A stretch of DNA of 64,000 nt from Cichorium intybus (Eukaryota > Streptophyta > Magnoliopsida > Asterales > Asteraceae), in assembly GCA_023525715.1 (NCBI GenBank), contig CM042009.1:125223819-125287818 (forward strand), written 5' to 3'. The notes beneath the pieces were generated by a model. That model did not search any database. It was not told where the DNA came from and saw only the letters and a list, made by a program, of their open reading frames with translations. The translations under genes were made by a program, and so were the position numbers. The stretch's first letter is position 1. Each line of letters starts with the position of its first letter. Positions 26,574 to 36,199 of the stretch are shown in pieces.

Positions 26574-27260
26574 GTTTCTTGTCTTTGAAAACATAGAAAA
26601 TGGAAGCCTCAAGGAACATCTGAATGGTAATTTTGGTTTTATGTGTGTGTGTGTGTTTGTATCATGTTTATAAAAATAATCTTTTTATTAATATTTGGTC
26701 AATCGTAGATCCTTTGAGGACCCATTTGAATTGGAGAATCAGACTAAAGATAGCTATTGGTGTGGCTGCTGGATTGGTGAGTTTTGAAAATCTTGAAATT
26801 TTGCCAAAGTACAAAAACTCTGTAATGATAAATGTGGTATCAGACAACGGGTATATATGTCATTTACATTCAAAACTACCATCGTGCAGGAATATTTACA
26901 TTTCTTCTGTGACCCTCCGGTATATCATGTCTCCATCAGTTCAAACACTATCATGATAGACGAGAATTTCAATGCAAAGGTAAGGAATTTGTCACCATGT
27001 TTGTAAAAAATTTGGACTTAATGGGGAAAGAAATCATTTTTCTGATTTTGTCTAACAAGTTGTTCGTTTTGCATTAAGTCAAAAAAAAAAAAAAAACACC
27101 CATAGCTTATCATATTTAAGTAAAAAAGAAACAACACATTTTACTGTATTATCAGTTTTGCTATATTTCTATGTAAAAAGACATTTCTTCCAAATTTATG
27201 ACAATTTGTTTTTGTTCTCAAAGCTAACGGATGTTGGACTCCTTGGTTCGGGTAGTGATC
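26574..27260 (+). pseudogene. Receptor-like kinase gene fragment, four exons
   Basis: Four short exons join in frame through consensus introns: 26574-26626 (FLVFENIENGSLKEHLN), 26709-26776 (DPLRTHLNWRIRLKIAIGVAAG), 26890-26979 (EYLHFFCDPPVYHVSISSN...DENFNAK) and from 27224 (LTDVGLLGSGSDQ). The donors are GTAA, GTGA and GTAAGG and the acceptors end in AG. Together they are kinase subdomains V to VII of a plant receptor-like kinase. The HRD position reads HVS and DFG reads DVG, so the source may be a pseudokinase. The ATP-binding lobe, activation segment and C-lobe are absent. No stop interrupts the joined exons. It lies 160 bp after the Sec61 fragment in the same orientation within the Helitron. 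Confidence 0.78.
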
Positions 27261-27704
27261 AGGTTATGGCATGGCGGCCTTGAAGTTCTAATGGTAAATA
27301 AGTTTCTTTTTTACTTTAATCACTGTTTTTTGTTGGAAGCCAAGCATATTTATATAAAAATATCATTAAAAAAACTATAAGCCTCTTTTCTCTATATTTT
27401 TGTTATATATTAGGCTTTTAGATGGTAGTCGAAGACTTTGTTCATTTGTTGATCTCTATGTTGGTATCTGAAGAAAGAGAAGTACTAGATATTGGTTATG
27501 AATGTTGGAGTGTGTTATCTGAAAAGATGGACATTTGTGCATAGCCATTTGGTAGGTTAATCATCAGGCAGGATTCGAAAATCTTTCCCAAAAAGATATC
27601 ACAATTCTGCTCAACAAATGACATGAAACAAACTTCATCTTAGTCTCGTGTACAGGTTCAGGAATAGAAAGTAGCAGAAAGGAAAGTGTTTTAAGAGCCA
27701 AGAA
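27261..27704. other. Helitron interior, unrecognised
   Basis: AT-rich. A short open stretch at about 27425-27540 (VEDFVHLLISMLVSEEREVLDIGYECW) could be another captured exon but has no family I recognise. It ends at the gypsy TSD AAGAA (27700-27704). Confidence 0.35.
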
Positions 27705-28057
27705 TGTAAGAACCCGTGAAAATGTGTAATAAAAAATGTAAAATAATCGTGTAAAAAGGGCGAAAAGTTGTAAAAGGGTAAAACGGTCTTTTGACACGTT
27801 ATGAGATTAATATGTAAAATAATATGTATTTGTGAAATAATAACATAAGAAATAAAAGTTTATAAGAAAGTTGGAGTTTTACCGCATGAATAGTGAAATA
27901 TGGCCGAAAAGGGTAAAATGGTCATTTGACATGAAAATGACCAAAAATGTCAAGGAAATGTAATGTTGGAAGTAATGAAGCATAAATGGCAAGGTTATGA
28001 CCTTTGGGCCATTTTTGAAGGAAAGTTTGGAGGTTAGTGACTAAAATGTAATTATTT

Positions 28058-28100
28058 TATAAATATTAATTATATTAATAAGAGAGTAATAACTCTCATT
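28058..28100 (+). promoter_or_regulatory. Candidate LTR promoter (TATA box and start region)
   Basis: TATAAATA at 28058-28065, then about 30 bp to AACTCTCATTTCCCAGAAG. The same arrangement (TATAAATAAGAGAG...ACTCTCATTCTCCAGAAG) is conserved in the solo LTR near 1857-1893. Position and conservation support a core promoter. The start site itself is inferred. Confidence 0.6.
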
Positions 28101-28604
28101 TCCCAGAAGTATGCAGAGGATTCCAGAGAGTACGAGAGAGAGCTAGAGAGAGCAAGGAAGAAGAAGCAAAGACTCAAGAATCGTTGCTAAGAAATCAAGA
28201 GAAACTTTGGAATTGAAGATTCCAAGCTCTAAGAGGTAAAGTTCTAACCTAGGTTTTGTGTGAGTTCTTGATTTGGGTTCTTGTGTGGAATTGAAACTGA
28301 AATTTCAGTTAGGAATCATGTGATTTAATTGTCTAATGCTTCCAATAAGTTATTAGTCAAGAACTAAACCCAAGAACATGAAAGTAGATTGCTATTTTTG
28401 AAAGTTTGCAAAGTTGCTCAAGAACCCTAAATCACGAATTGGTGTGATTAAGGTGTTTTTAATAGCTTAAAATGTGTTATTAGTCAAGGGTTTTAGTCCT
28501 AGAACAAACCCCAGGTGATTAAGACCTGGAATAAGAGCTTAAAATCCCAAAACTGCATGCTACAGTGCCAAATCGCGACTGATCAGGAGCCTGCCCAAGC
28601 GCCA

Positions 28605-28675
28605 GGCGCAGTGCGCCCAGGACCAGGGCGGGGTGCGCCCAGGCGCAGTGCGCCCCATACCTGGCGCAGTGCGCC
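28605..28675 (+). repeat. GC-rich hairpin cluster in 5' LTR
   Basis: GGCGCAGTGCGCC occurs three times (28605-28617, 28642-28654, 28663-28675), with a variant GGCGGGGTGCGCC at 28627-28639. Each has 5-bp arms around AGT. Just upstream, AATCGCGACTGATC (28571) looks like a decayed copy of the GATCGCGACCCGATC motif of the solo LTR. An identical cluster lies at about 42109-42180 in the 3' LTR. Confidence 0.93.
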
Positions 28676-29970
28676 TTCAGTCAGTGGCCAGGCAGGGACC
28701 AAAAATGTTAAAAATTTCAATTATTCCAAACGCTAGAAACTATAGCTAGACATGTCCGATTGACCTGAAATTTCAGACATAACCTTAACATGGTATAAGA
28801 ATATGTCGGGAATGGTCAAATCCGTAATTCGACCTTGCGGAAAAATCACTGTAGCGGCAGAGGCTAAATCCACTATTCACGTCAAAACTAAATTTTGGAA
28901 TTTGAGCTAGACTTGTCCAATGAACTCCAAATTTGAAACACAAGTCTAATATAGCCTAATATATCATGGAAAAGAGTCGGAACTGAAATACGACCCCTCG
29001 GGGGTACTGTAGCAGAATACGCGTATTTCGGAGAAAACGATAAAACGGGTTTATTAACGATTATACATTTATTATAACCCGTAGTAGCATAGTATGGCAC
29101 TCTTGTGCTGTAAGTTAGTTGTTATATATATATGAATTGAATATAAACGTATATCTTGTAAATAATAGGTGGTGGTTCAAATACGGTGAACCGAGCGAAG
29201 GAAAAAGAAGTGCAAAAGACTAACTGACTTGAGGTGAGTGTTATGTGGATTTTCGGGTACATAGCTAAATGAATTTTATTTAAAGTATTTTGGGAGTCAA
29301 AGTGGCTTATGACTTTTAAAAGTATAATATGAAAAGTATGATTTTTAATATGAAGGAAATAGAACCAGAAATACAGTGACTAATATTGTGATTGACTCAT
29401 GAGGATAAGTTGCGTTAGTATCCGGATAAAGACCACGGCCTGCTGCGGTAGGGGTGGCAATAAGACACTACTGGGATGGTACCTCCCGTCGCGAAGTAGT
29501 TGTCTTATCTTGATAGATGAATTCGTTTCATTCTATTGGGGAAGTTGCTATACGGGTGCGTCTCGTATAAAACCTACGGGTGCGCTCGTAGGAATGTACC
29601 ATTGATAAGAAATAAGGAATACATGTGGGTGCGCTCACAGGAAAAGAATTTTAAACGTTTAATGAATAATGAAATTATTGACAAAGATATTTTTGGGTCT
29701 AAACCCATATCACTCACGAGACATTATGTCTCACGTATTTTCTTTTAAAATGCTATGTACTCAGGTAAATAGGAAGGACGTTGAAAGGGTCGGGTGGGGC
29801 CGTAGCTTCTGTTGTATAATAATGTATAATAAACAGGTTTGAATCATGGTTGTGAAACAAATTCGTGATACCCCGTTTGTAATGTAAATACATGGTTTGT
29901 TTTCAAATGTTGTAACAAAGTTTGTAAAATAAAAAAAAAAAATTGTGTGAAAATTTGGGGTGTTACAATT

Positions 29971-29982
29971 TGGTATCAGAGC
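29971..29982 (+). promoter_or_regulatory. Primer binding site (initiator Met-tRNA)
   Basis: TGGTATCAGAGC, complementary to the 3' end of plant initiator methionine tRNA, three bases after the LTR end. It primes minus-strand DNA synthesis. Confidence 0.95.
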
Positions 29983-30392
29983 CATGGTTTAAGCGAATTA
30001 GGTTGGGTAACCATCTTAGGCTTAAACTAGTGGATTAATAGTAAGTAAAGTAGTAGTACTAGGTACTAACTAATGGGGTAGAATTGCTAATTTATAATGA
30101 TGGAATCCACAGAAACCGATGAACCAGGGGATCTTGTGATAACACCAGAGCCAAAGTATATAGGTGGTTAAAGTAATATTGGGCCCGTATTATTGTAACC
30201 ACAGGATATGCTTTGGAAATGGTGAAGTCACTAGGAAACCTGAGGAATTTGGTTGTGGAAATTAGTATAGAGACACTTGGGAACGCGAGTCCTATAGGAA
30301 TATCACATGCTACTGCTTTCGAGTATATTGATAAATATATATATATATGGGTGAAGTAACAAAACGCGAATTCTATTTGTTTTATATAGTAA
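29983..30392 (+). other. Chromovirus untranslated leader
   Basis: Sequence between the primer binding site and the gag ATG, with no long ORF. It may carry packaging signals, but I cannot identify them. Confidence 0.6.
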
Positions 30393-31463
30393 ATGGAGAG
30401 CGGTGATCAGAACCTTTTGAGTGAAGGACGGACTGCAAGTCATACCCCGTCCCACAGAGATAACCCAGTTGATGATGAGGTTAACATGGGTCCTAACCCA
30501 AATCCAATACCGCAACCTCCACCCGTGACTTTGGAGGCTATTCAAAATCTTATTAGCAATTTAAAGACGGAAATGAGGGAAGATATGCGCGAAATGCTGA
30601 ATACACGGCTGGGGGAACCACAACCAAATCCTTCAGCAGATGATGCTTCTTGGAGACCCACTAATGGAGATTCGGTTACAGAGGAGGATAGTGTGGGGAC
30701 AGAAGATAAGAAGAGATGTTCTTTCAAAACTTTTCTGACATGTAAGCCAACGGAATACTATAGTAGCTACGAGCCTAAAGTCACGATGCGGTGGATACGG
30801 GAGACAGAGCAAGTGCTAGAGGTCAGCAAGTGTCATGAGAAGGATAAAGTTTATTATGCTTCGCGAATGTTGAAAGACGATGCATTGGTCTGGTGGAACA
30901 CCTTATACGAACTGGTTGGAAAGGATGTAATTTACAAGTGGTCGTGGACCGAATTCACCACCCGCCTGAAGAATAAATATTGTCCCCTTCGGGACATAGA
31001 AAAACTTGAAGATGAGTTCCTTACTTTAAAGAAGGGTAGTTTGACTGTTGCTGAATATACTAAAAAGTTCAGTGATATGCTACCGTTCGTGGGAAACCTT
31101 TACCCTACGGAGCGGGCACGAATCAACCGTTATGTGAAAGGCCTACCTTGGGAGTATGAATTGGAAGTAAAACGGGCGGTAACAATGGATGCGGCGTTTG
31201 AGGCAGCAAGAAATGTTGAAGATGTGGGGAAACGAAGAACAGTGGAGAGGCAAGTTTCTGGGGATAAACGTAAGTTCAGTGGCGGGAGTAGTAGCTGGAA
31301 TAAGAAGGGAAAGTCGGTGGTGATGTCGACCAAACAGGGCAGTCGGAAGATGTGTGATAAGTGCGGGAAAGAGCATACGGGCGAATGTAAGATGGGAAGT
31401 GCGGCTTGTTTTAACTGCGGAAGAATGGGTCACAAGGCGAGTGTTGAAAAATACGATAGCTGA
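30393..31463 (+). CDS. gag: Chromovirus gag, truncated by nested insertion
   Basis: Structural protein that assembles the virus-like particle. Residues 1-100 are a Pro/Asn-rich leader with a helical LEAIQNLISNLKTEMRED segment. Residues about 105-280 are the retrotransposon capsid domain (FKTFLTCKPTEYY...WWNTLYEL...EFLTLKKGSLTVAEYTKKF...INRYVKGLPWEY). Zinc knuckle cysteines begin at CDKCGKEHTGEC (321-332) and CFNCGRMGHKA (339-349). Real gag residues end at 349. The last seven before the stop come from the inserted element. The second knuckle resumes in the same frame at 37662. ATG chosen as the first Met in the open frame. Confidence 0.93.
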   Translation: MESGDQNLLSEGRTASHTPSHRDNPVDDEVNMGPNPNPIPQPPPVTLEAIQNLISNLKTEMREDMREMLNTRLGEPQPNPSADDASWRPTNGDSVTEEDSVGTEDKKRCSFKTFLTCKPTEYYSSYEPKVTMRWIRETEQVLEVSKCHEKDKVYYASRMLKDDALVWWNTLYELVGKDVIYKWSWTEFTTRLKNKYCPLRDIEKLEDEFLTLKKGSLTVAEYTKKFSDMLPFVGNLYPTERARINRYVKGLPWEYELEVKRAVTMDAAFEAARNVEDVGKRRTVERQVSGDKRKFSGGSSSWNKKGKSVVMSTKQGSRKMCDKCGKEHTGECKMGSAACFNCGRMGHKASVEKYDS

Positions 31464-32881
31464 TCTCCACGAACAAGGTTTTTTAAGCCTATTACCGTGT
31501 GACAGATATGTATTTTATCTTTAATATGCGGAATAAAAATAAGAGTTGCGGAATAAAAATAAGTAACTAAAAGCTATAAATAAATAGACAGAAAGCGGTA
31601 AATAAAGTAAAAGTTAGAAGTTAAAGGTTAAATGTAATAAACGCCATTATCAACGATAACGTGTTTTTACAATAAATAAAAAGGTTAGAAGTTAGAAGTT
31701 AGAAGTTAGATGTAATAAACGCCATTATCAACGATAACGTGTTTTTACAATAAATAAAAAGGTTAGAAGTTAGAAGTTAGAAGTTAGATGTCTCGGTTAA
31801 ATACAGTCCACATATGTTTTCGTTGTCACGGTTCAATTCGGGTGTATTGGAAGTTTGGTACAGTTGATTTATTACAGTTTAAATAAATCAATAACGACAC
31901 ATATAATTTTAAAAGAACTTATCGATAGATGCGGAAGATAGCGTTTTGCTTGATATGTCGATTTCTTGTTCTTCACGGTGAGATGAGGTTTTGGTGATTT
32001 TTGGTGTCGGGTAGAGGTTGTTTAGAGGTTTGGAGTTTGGTGTCGGGTAAGGGTTGTTTGGAGGTTTGAAGTTTGGTGTCGGGTGGAGGTTTTGATTCTT
32101 GCGGTTTTGCGGTTTGATCCTCGTTGCCAAATGCAGAAATATCAGAATTTTGAGGTTTCTGGTCGTGGATTAGAGTGTATGGAGCTTGGATAATATGTGT
32201 GTGTTGTTTTTTGTGCACTCAAAATCAGCAAGAGAGAGCTTCAATTTATAGTCTGTTTCAGCAGAGATCGGGTCGCGATCTTTATGGGATCGGGTCGCGA
32301 TCTCGAGTGGTTCCCGCTTTTGTGCTGGCCACTACCCGACTCGGTGGAGTTGGTCGCTGGGATCGGGTCGCGATGGGATAAAGATCGGGTCGCGATCCGG
32401 GTCGGGTCGCGATGGGTGGAAGGTCGGGTCGCGATCTCGAGTGGTTCCCGCTTTTATGCTGGCCACTACCCGACTCGGTGGAGTTGGTCGCTGGGATCGG
32501 GTCGCGATGGGATGAAGGTCGGGTCGCGATCCGGGTCGGGTCGCGATCTCGTCGGGTTGCCATAGGCTCGCGATCCTTGGTCAGCAAAGCGTCACGTGTT
32601 TGTCACTTAGATCGGGTCGCGATCTGGGTTGGATCGGGTCGCGATCTGCACTGTTCCAGCTTTTTTCCTTCTTTTGTTTTGATTTTCTTCATTTCGCGAC
32701 ACATGAGCTGTTGGGTCGCGATTGCTGTCGCTGGGTGACATTTTTGCTCTTTGGTACATAGCGTCATTTTCTCCGGTTTGGTTGAACTCGATTTTACGCA
32801 ACCTGAAATAAACTGTTAATAAAGACATTTCGACTTATTTCAGTGATGGTCACATAAAAACATAAAAAACATTATTCAACA
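31442..32881 (-). repeat. 3' LTR of the nested copia-type element
   Basis: TGTTGAAAAATACG to ATTATTCAACA, 1440 bp. It contains a 78-bp direct duplication (AACGCCATTATCAACGATAA at about 31640 and 31717) and 12 copies of GGGTCGCGAT between 32269 and 32732. The many overlapping ORFs here come from the GC-rich repeats and are not coding. Confidence 0.95.
32265..32732. repeat. GGGTCGCGAT array, 12 copies
   Basis: The core GATCGGGTCGCGATC (arms GATCG/CGATC) and variants with GGTCGGGTCGCGAT recur 12 times. A larger unit containing GAGTGGTTCCCGCTTT and ACTACCCGACTCGGTGGAG is duplicated within the array. Confidence 0.95.
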
Positions 32882-32891
32882 ATTCCCCCTA
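32882..32891 (-). promoter_or_regulatory. Polypurine tract of the nested element
   Basis: Plus-strand ATTCCCCCTATG reads as CATAGGGGGAAT on the element's sense strand, immediately before its 3' LTR. This is the expected plus-strand primer position. Confidence 0.85.
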
Positions 32892-34238
32892 TGTGATCAT
32901 TAATGAAATGAGGAGAAAAATGATTGATTGAAATTCTTGAAATTTGGATAAGACATTTATAAAACCATATCACTTGTTTTGAAAGAGTGTGACTAGATTT
33001 TACCTATGTTTTGAAAAATGTTTGTCAAGAATATTTGTTTCTGAATCAAAGTCTCGAGTTCGATTATCAAAAGGTTTTTGTATATGTATTTTCATAATAT
33101 TCCTTAAGATTTTATAGCATTTATAAAGACGACAAGTGATCTTAATAGGTCGATTCAGATGAACGCTCATAGGTATAACTCACACTTGACTGAGGTGTTT
33201 GTTTGTTCTGGGTGCAGAACGGGTGTATAATCACTAAAGATGAGTGATATCTCTCAGTTTGAAGGTGTTGACTTATGCTTAATGTGGATTTATACCTATA
33301 TACTTTAGTCACTTGGTCTTCATATTAGATAATCAATCACATAAGACTGGTTTTGGCATTACTTAGAGGGTTTCTTCATTCATGCCATTGATGTTCATTC
33401 TCTCTCCTTCGGTAAATACATGTAGAGGGGTTTTGAAATTTTCATAGTGCAGTTTGCAACTAAGAGTATTCAATTTATGAAGGCTACAGTATCCCGGTCA
33501 ATCTTTGGTTTTGACAGCTATATTTGATAAAGCTTTTGAGAGATTCGTCGTTTGAGAGATGTCTATCTTGATGGATTGTTGTTGTAAATCTTCCTTTTCT
33601 TTGGTGATGTGTTCACCTTTGTCTTTATCTTTTCTTGATTTGTGTGAATACACATTGTGTAAAAGATATCTGATGTGGTTACCAATTGTGATTTGTTGAC
33701 AGCTTTTGTTGGATATGACTTTGTCGTTTCTTCATTTGTCAGATTCGTTATGCCAGATGATGAAGCTTTTCTTTGAAGTGGTTTGATTGAGGATAGGGAT
33801 AGGTGATATAATAGACAGTTTATCTAATATATAAGAAAATGAAAGTATCGTCCCTGGTCATTTTGATATTTAAGCAAAAATGAGACTAGCATCACGGTAT
33901 AAGAGTATAAATCCTATAAGTCATAATGAAAACACCTTTGCTCATAGAAATGAATTCCACTTAGCTGTTAAAGACGAGGCACAATTTCTCACATGGGTTT
34001 GGTTTTCATCTGAATCTCCTGATCTTATGTCCCTTTATAGATAAAATCGTTATAATTGAAATAAATTCAAAGGGAATAGGAGAATGTACATAACAAGAAT
34101 GTTTGAAATTTGACCCTTCTCTTTAATTAAGAATCAATATAACTGAGAACATTCATCGAGCATAAGCATCTGAAATTTTAGTCAAGAAGATATTAATCAC
34201 ATGGTTTTATAAAAACTTTTAAAAGGATAAAACTTTAT
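32892..34238 (-). other. Non-coding interior of the nested element
   Basis: About 1.35 kb of AT-rich sequence where pol would normally lie. I find no reverse transcriptase, RNase H or integrase motif on either strand. Confidence 0.65.
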
Positions 34239-34673
34239 TCAATTTTTTTTTTGTGATTTTTGATTTTGTGGATGTTTTTGAAAAATTTGGTTATTTGAAT
34301 GTTTTTGGTAAATTTCGGTTTGGGGGTGAGAATGGGGTAACGAGAGTTCCCCCATAAATGATGCACTGGGATCATTTTGGATAGGTAGATTGGGATTGTT
34401 TAAAGAGGAATTTGGTTTTGGTGGTTCTCCCATAAATGATGCATTGGGATCATTTGGACAGGTGGATTGGGATGTTTTAGGAGGGTTCTGGTTTTGGTGG
34501 TTCCCCCTCGACTGGATCCGCATCTTTTTGGTTTGATTGTGAAGTTTCTGTATCGGAGGTAGTGTGGGTTTGAAGTCTTGTAGAAGGCTATGATTTGTTG
34601 TCATATGCTTGGAACGGCCACTCTCGATATACCATGTATCATCCTTGGGCTCTCCAGCACAAAGTACCTGCAA
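34239..34673 (-). CDS. Copia protease-like segment downstream of an in-frame stop
   Basis: Continues in the same frame as the gag-like ORF after one TAA (34674-34676), so no independent start is needed. It opens LQVLCAGEPKDDTWYIESGRSKHMTTNHSLLQDF. This matches the region around the copia aspartic protease motif (normally W-x-x-D-S-G-C/A-S-x-H-M), but the catalytic Asp is Glu and the following Cys is Arg, so it is not an active protease. The rest is low-complexity, rich in Pro, Gln, Asn and Lys, with a repeated ASFMGE word, and ends in a stop. Readthrough product or relic are both possible. Confidence 0.55.
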   Translation of the reverse strand: MQVLCAGEPKDDTWYIESGRSKHMTTNHSLLQDFKPTLPPIQKLHNQTKKMRIQSRGNHQNQNPPKTSQSTCPNDPNASFMGEPPKPNSSLNNPNLPIQNDPSASFMGELSLPHSHPQTEIYQKHSNNQIFQKHPQNQKSQKKN

Positions 34674-36011
34674 TTAGACAGAAAGTTTAGGTACCCAAAC
34701 CATGGTGGGTCCTGATTTGTTAATGGTTTTCGGTGATTTGAAATCATTATGGTTTCTGTTAATTGGACGAAGTGGTTGAGGCTTGATTTGACTTATCAGA
34801 TTTTCCCAATTTAAGATTTGTTTTTGAAAACCTGTCAGTTGAAATGGTCTTTGATTTTGTGAAAGATATCCTATATGTGAAGATTCGTTTGATAACCTTT
34901 CTTTGTATCTGTGATTTGGATGATTTTGAAAAACATTATGATGATGAAATGGAATTTGGTGAAATGATGGTTTCTGAAAATTCCTTGAGAGATTGAAGTT
35001 TATCTCTTGAAAGCAACTTTGAATTGGTTTTTGAAAAGGTTTTTGTTTTGGATTAAAAGTTTGTTTTTGTGGCACAGAAGCTGGTTTTAAAGGTTTCTTT
35101 TGGGTTTGTTTGAAAACTTTGGGTTTGCCTTGTTCCTTTTGAAGAGCAATTGGTTTAGAGGTACTGCCTTTCTCGTAAAAGGAGTTTTGGTTGGTAATTT
35201 GGATTTGGTGGGTTGAAGACCTATTAGTGAAAGATCTTTTGGAAACAGTGAAATCAGTATCATCTGGATTACAGTTGATAACTGTTTCGTCGTCTGAATT
35301 TTCCTCATTAACAGATGTGGATATATCTGTTAGAGTTGATTCAGAGTTTTCACTGTTAGTCCTGGTTTCTTGTTTGGCTTGTTCGATTTCGAAAGATTCT
35401 CTTCCTAATCCAGGTCTGTAATTTGTATCGATTTTGCCAGATCCTAAGGATGTCGCTTTGATGAAAATATCATCACTTAGCTTTCTAGCAAGATTGATAG
35501 AATCCAGTTTTCCTTGAAATCTTTGATTCTCGGATTCAAGAAGTTTGATTTGTTTTGAAGAATCATCTAATTTCAAAATCAAACTAGTGTTTGTGTCAGT
35601 TAAATCTTGAATTTTTAGTTTTAACTGAAGGACTTCTATTTCTAAGGTATCTTTTATTTCAGATGGAAAAACAGATTGATTTTTTATTTCTAAGTCCTTT
35701 TTTTGTTTTAGAGCTTCATTTAATTGATCTAAGACGTGATTATATTCTTCTGATTTTCGTTCGATGTCTCTTTCAAGTTTGTCTCTAGTCCTTGTTGATT
35801 CTCCAAATCTGAGTTGCAAGGTTTGTAATTCAGATTTGCAGATATCAGATTTGACTATTGTGTCATGATATAGTTTGAGATCAGCTTTCAAACTGTTCTT
35901 AATCTTAGTCATGTGGGACTCAAATGGTGTTTTTGAAAGACCGATTTCTGAGATCATAGACCATACCTGATCGATGACATATGGAGCTCTTGAGTAGGTT
36001 GTGGAAGACAT
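34674..36011 (-). CDS. Coiled-coil gag-like ORF of the nested element
   Basis: 445 codons from ATG 36009-36011. Residues about 40-185 are heptad-rich coiled coil (KLERDIERKSEEYNHVLDQL, EIEVLQLKLKIQDL). A Ser/Thr-rich acidic linker follows, then a basic Gln/Pro/Phe-rich tail ending PTMVWVPKLSV. This resembles the segment between capsid and protease in copia polyproteins with long gag. The usual capsid core and CCHC knuckle are not visible. The frame is intact, with one TAA before the protease-like piece. Expression would start from the LTR TATA box at 37002-37008. It might serve as a structural protein used in trans, but that is inference. Confidence 0.65.
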   Translation of the reverse strand: MSSTTYSRAPYVIDQVWSMISEIGLSKTPFESHMTKIKNSLKADLKLYHDTIVKSDICKSELQTLQLRFGESTRTRDKLERDIERKSEEYNHVLDQLNEALKQKKDLEIKNQSVFPSEIKDTLEIEVLQLKLKIQDLTDTNTSLILKLDDSSKQIKLLESENQRFQGKLDSINLARKLSDDIFIKATSLGSGKIDTNYRPGLGRESFEIEQAKQETRTNSENSESTLTDISTSVNEENSDDETVINCNPDDTDFTVSKRSFTNRSSTHQIQITNQNSFYEKGSTSKPIALQKEQGKPKVFKQTQKKPLKPASVPQKQTFNPKQKPFQKPIQSCFQEINFNLSRNFQKPSFHQIPFHHHNVFQNHPNHRYKERLSNESSHIGYLSQNQRPFQLTGFQKQILNWENLISQIKPQPLRPINRNHNDFKSPKTINKSGPTMVWVPKLSV

Positions 36012-36185
36012 TTTTTGGGTTGATCTTGTTTTTCCTTTTTTTTGAAAATTTTAAGATTTTTTTTTTAATTTTTTTTTTCTTTGAACAAGTGATATTAAGA
36101 TGAAATTTTTAAAGGAAACTTATTGGTGGTTTATAAAAACGCTACACAAAAGTTCTCGACAAAAATTTTAGATTAAATCACACAA

Positions 36186-36197
36186 GCTCTGATACCA
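36186..36197 (-). promoter_or_regulatory. Primer binding site of the nested element
   Basis: On the minus strand TGGTATCAGAGC lies two bases after the 5' LTR end. It is complementary to initiator Met-tRNA and fixes the element's orientation. Confidence 0.95.
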
Positions 36198-36199
36198 AT

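Larger units (their letters stand above)
27705..29967 (+). repeat. 5' LTR of the chromovirus
   Basis: TGTAAGAACC to GGTGTTACA, 2263 bp. It contains a TATA box at 28058, the hairpin cluster at 28605-28675 and ACCCCTCGGGGGT at 28993-29005. It retains a 37-bp stretch (about 29382-29418) that is missing from the 3' LTR, the deletion having AT at both edges. Confidence 0.97.

Noticed and set aside
28515..28736. 73-codon Pro/Ala-rich ORF, repeated at 42020-42241
   Set aside because: Lies within both LTRs over the hairpin cluster. Identity between copies reflects LTR identity, not coding conservation.
29971..29982. A tRNA gene near TGGTATCAGAGC
   Set aside because: It is the retroelement primer binding site. 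No tRNA cloverleaf surrounds it here or at 36186-36197.
32175..32738. Arg/Gly/Ser-rich ORFs in the copia LTRs (also 36933-37541)
   Set aside because: They follow the GGGTCGCGAT repeat in several frames at once, lie inside LTRs, and match no family.
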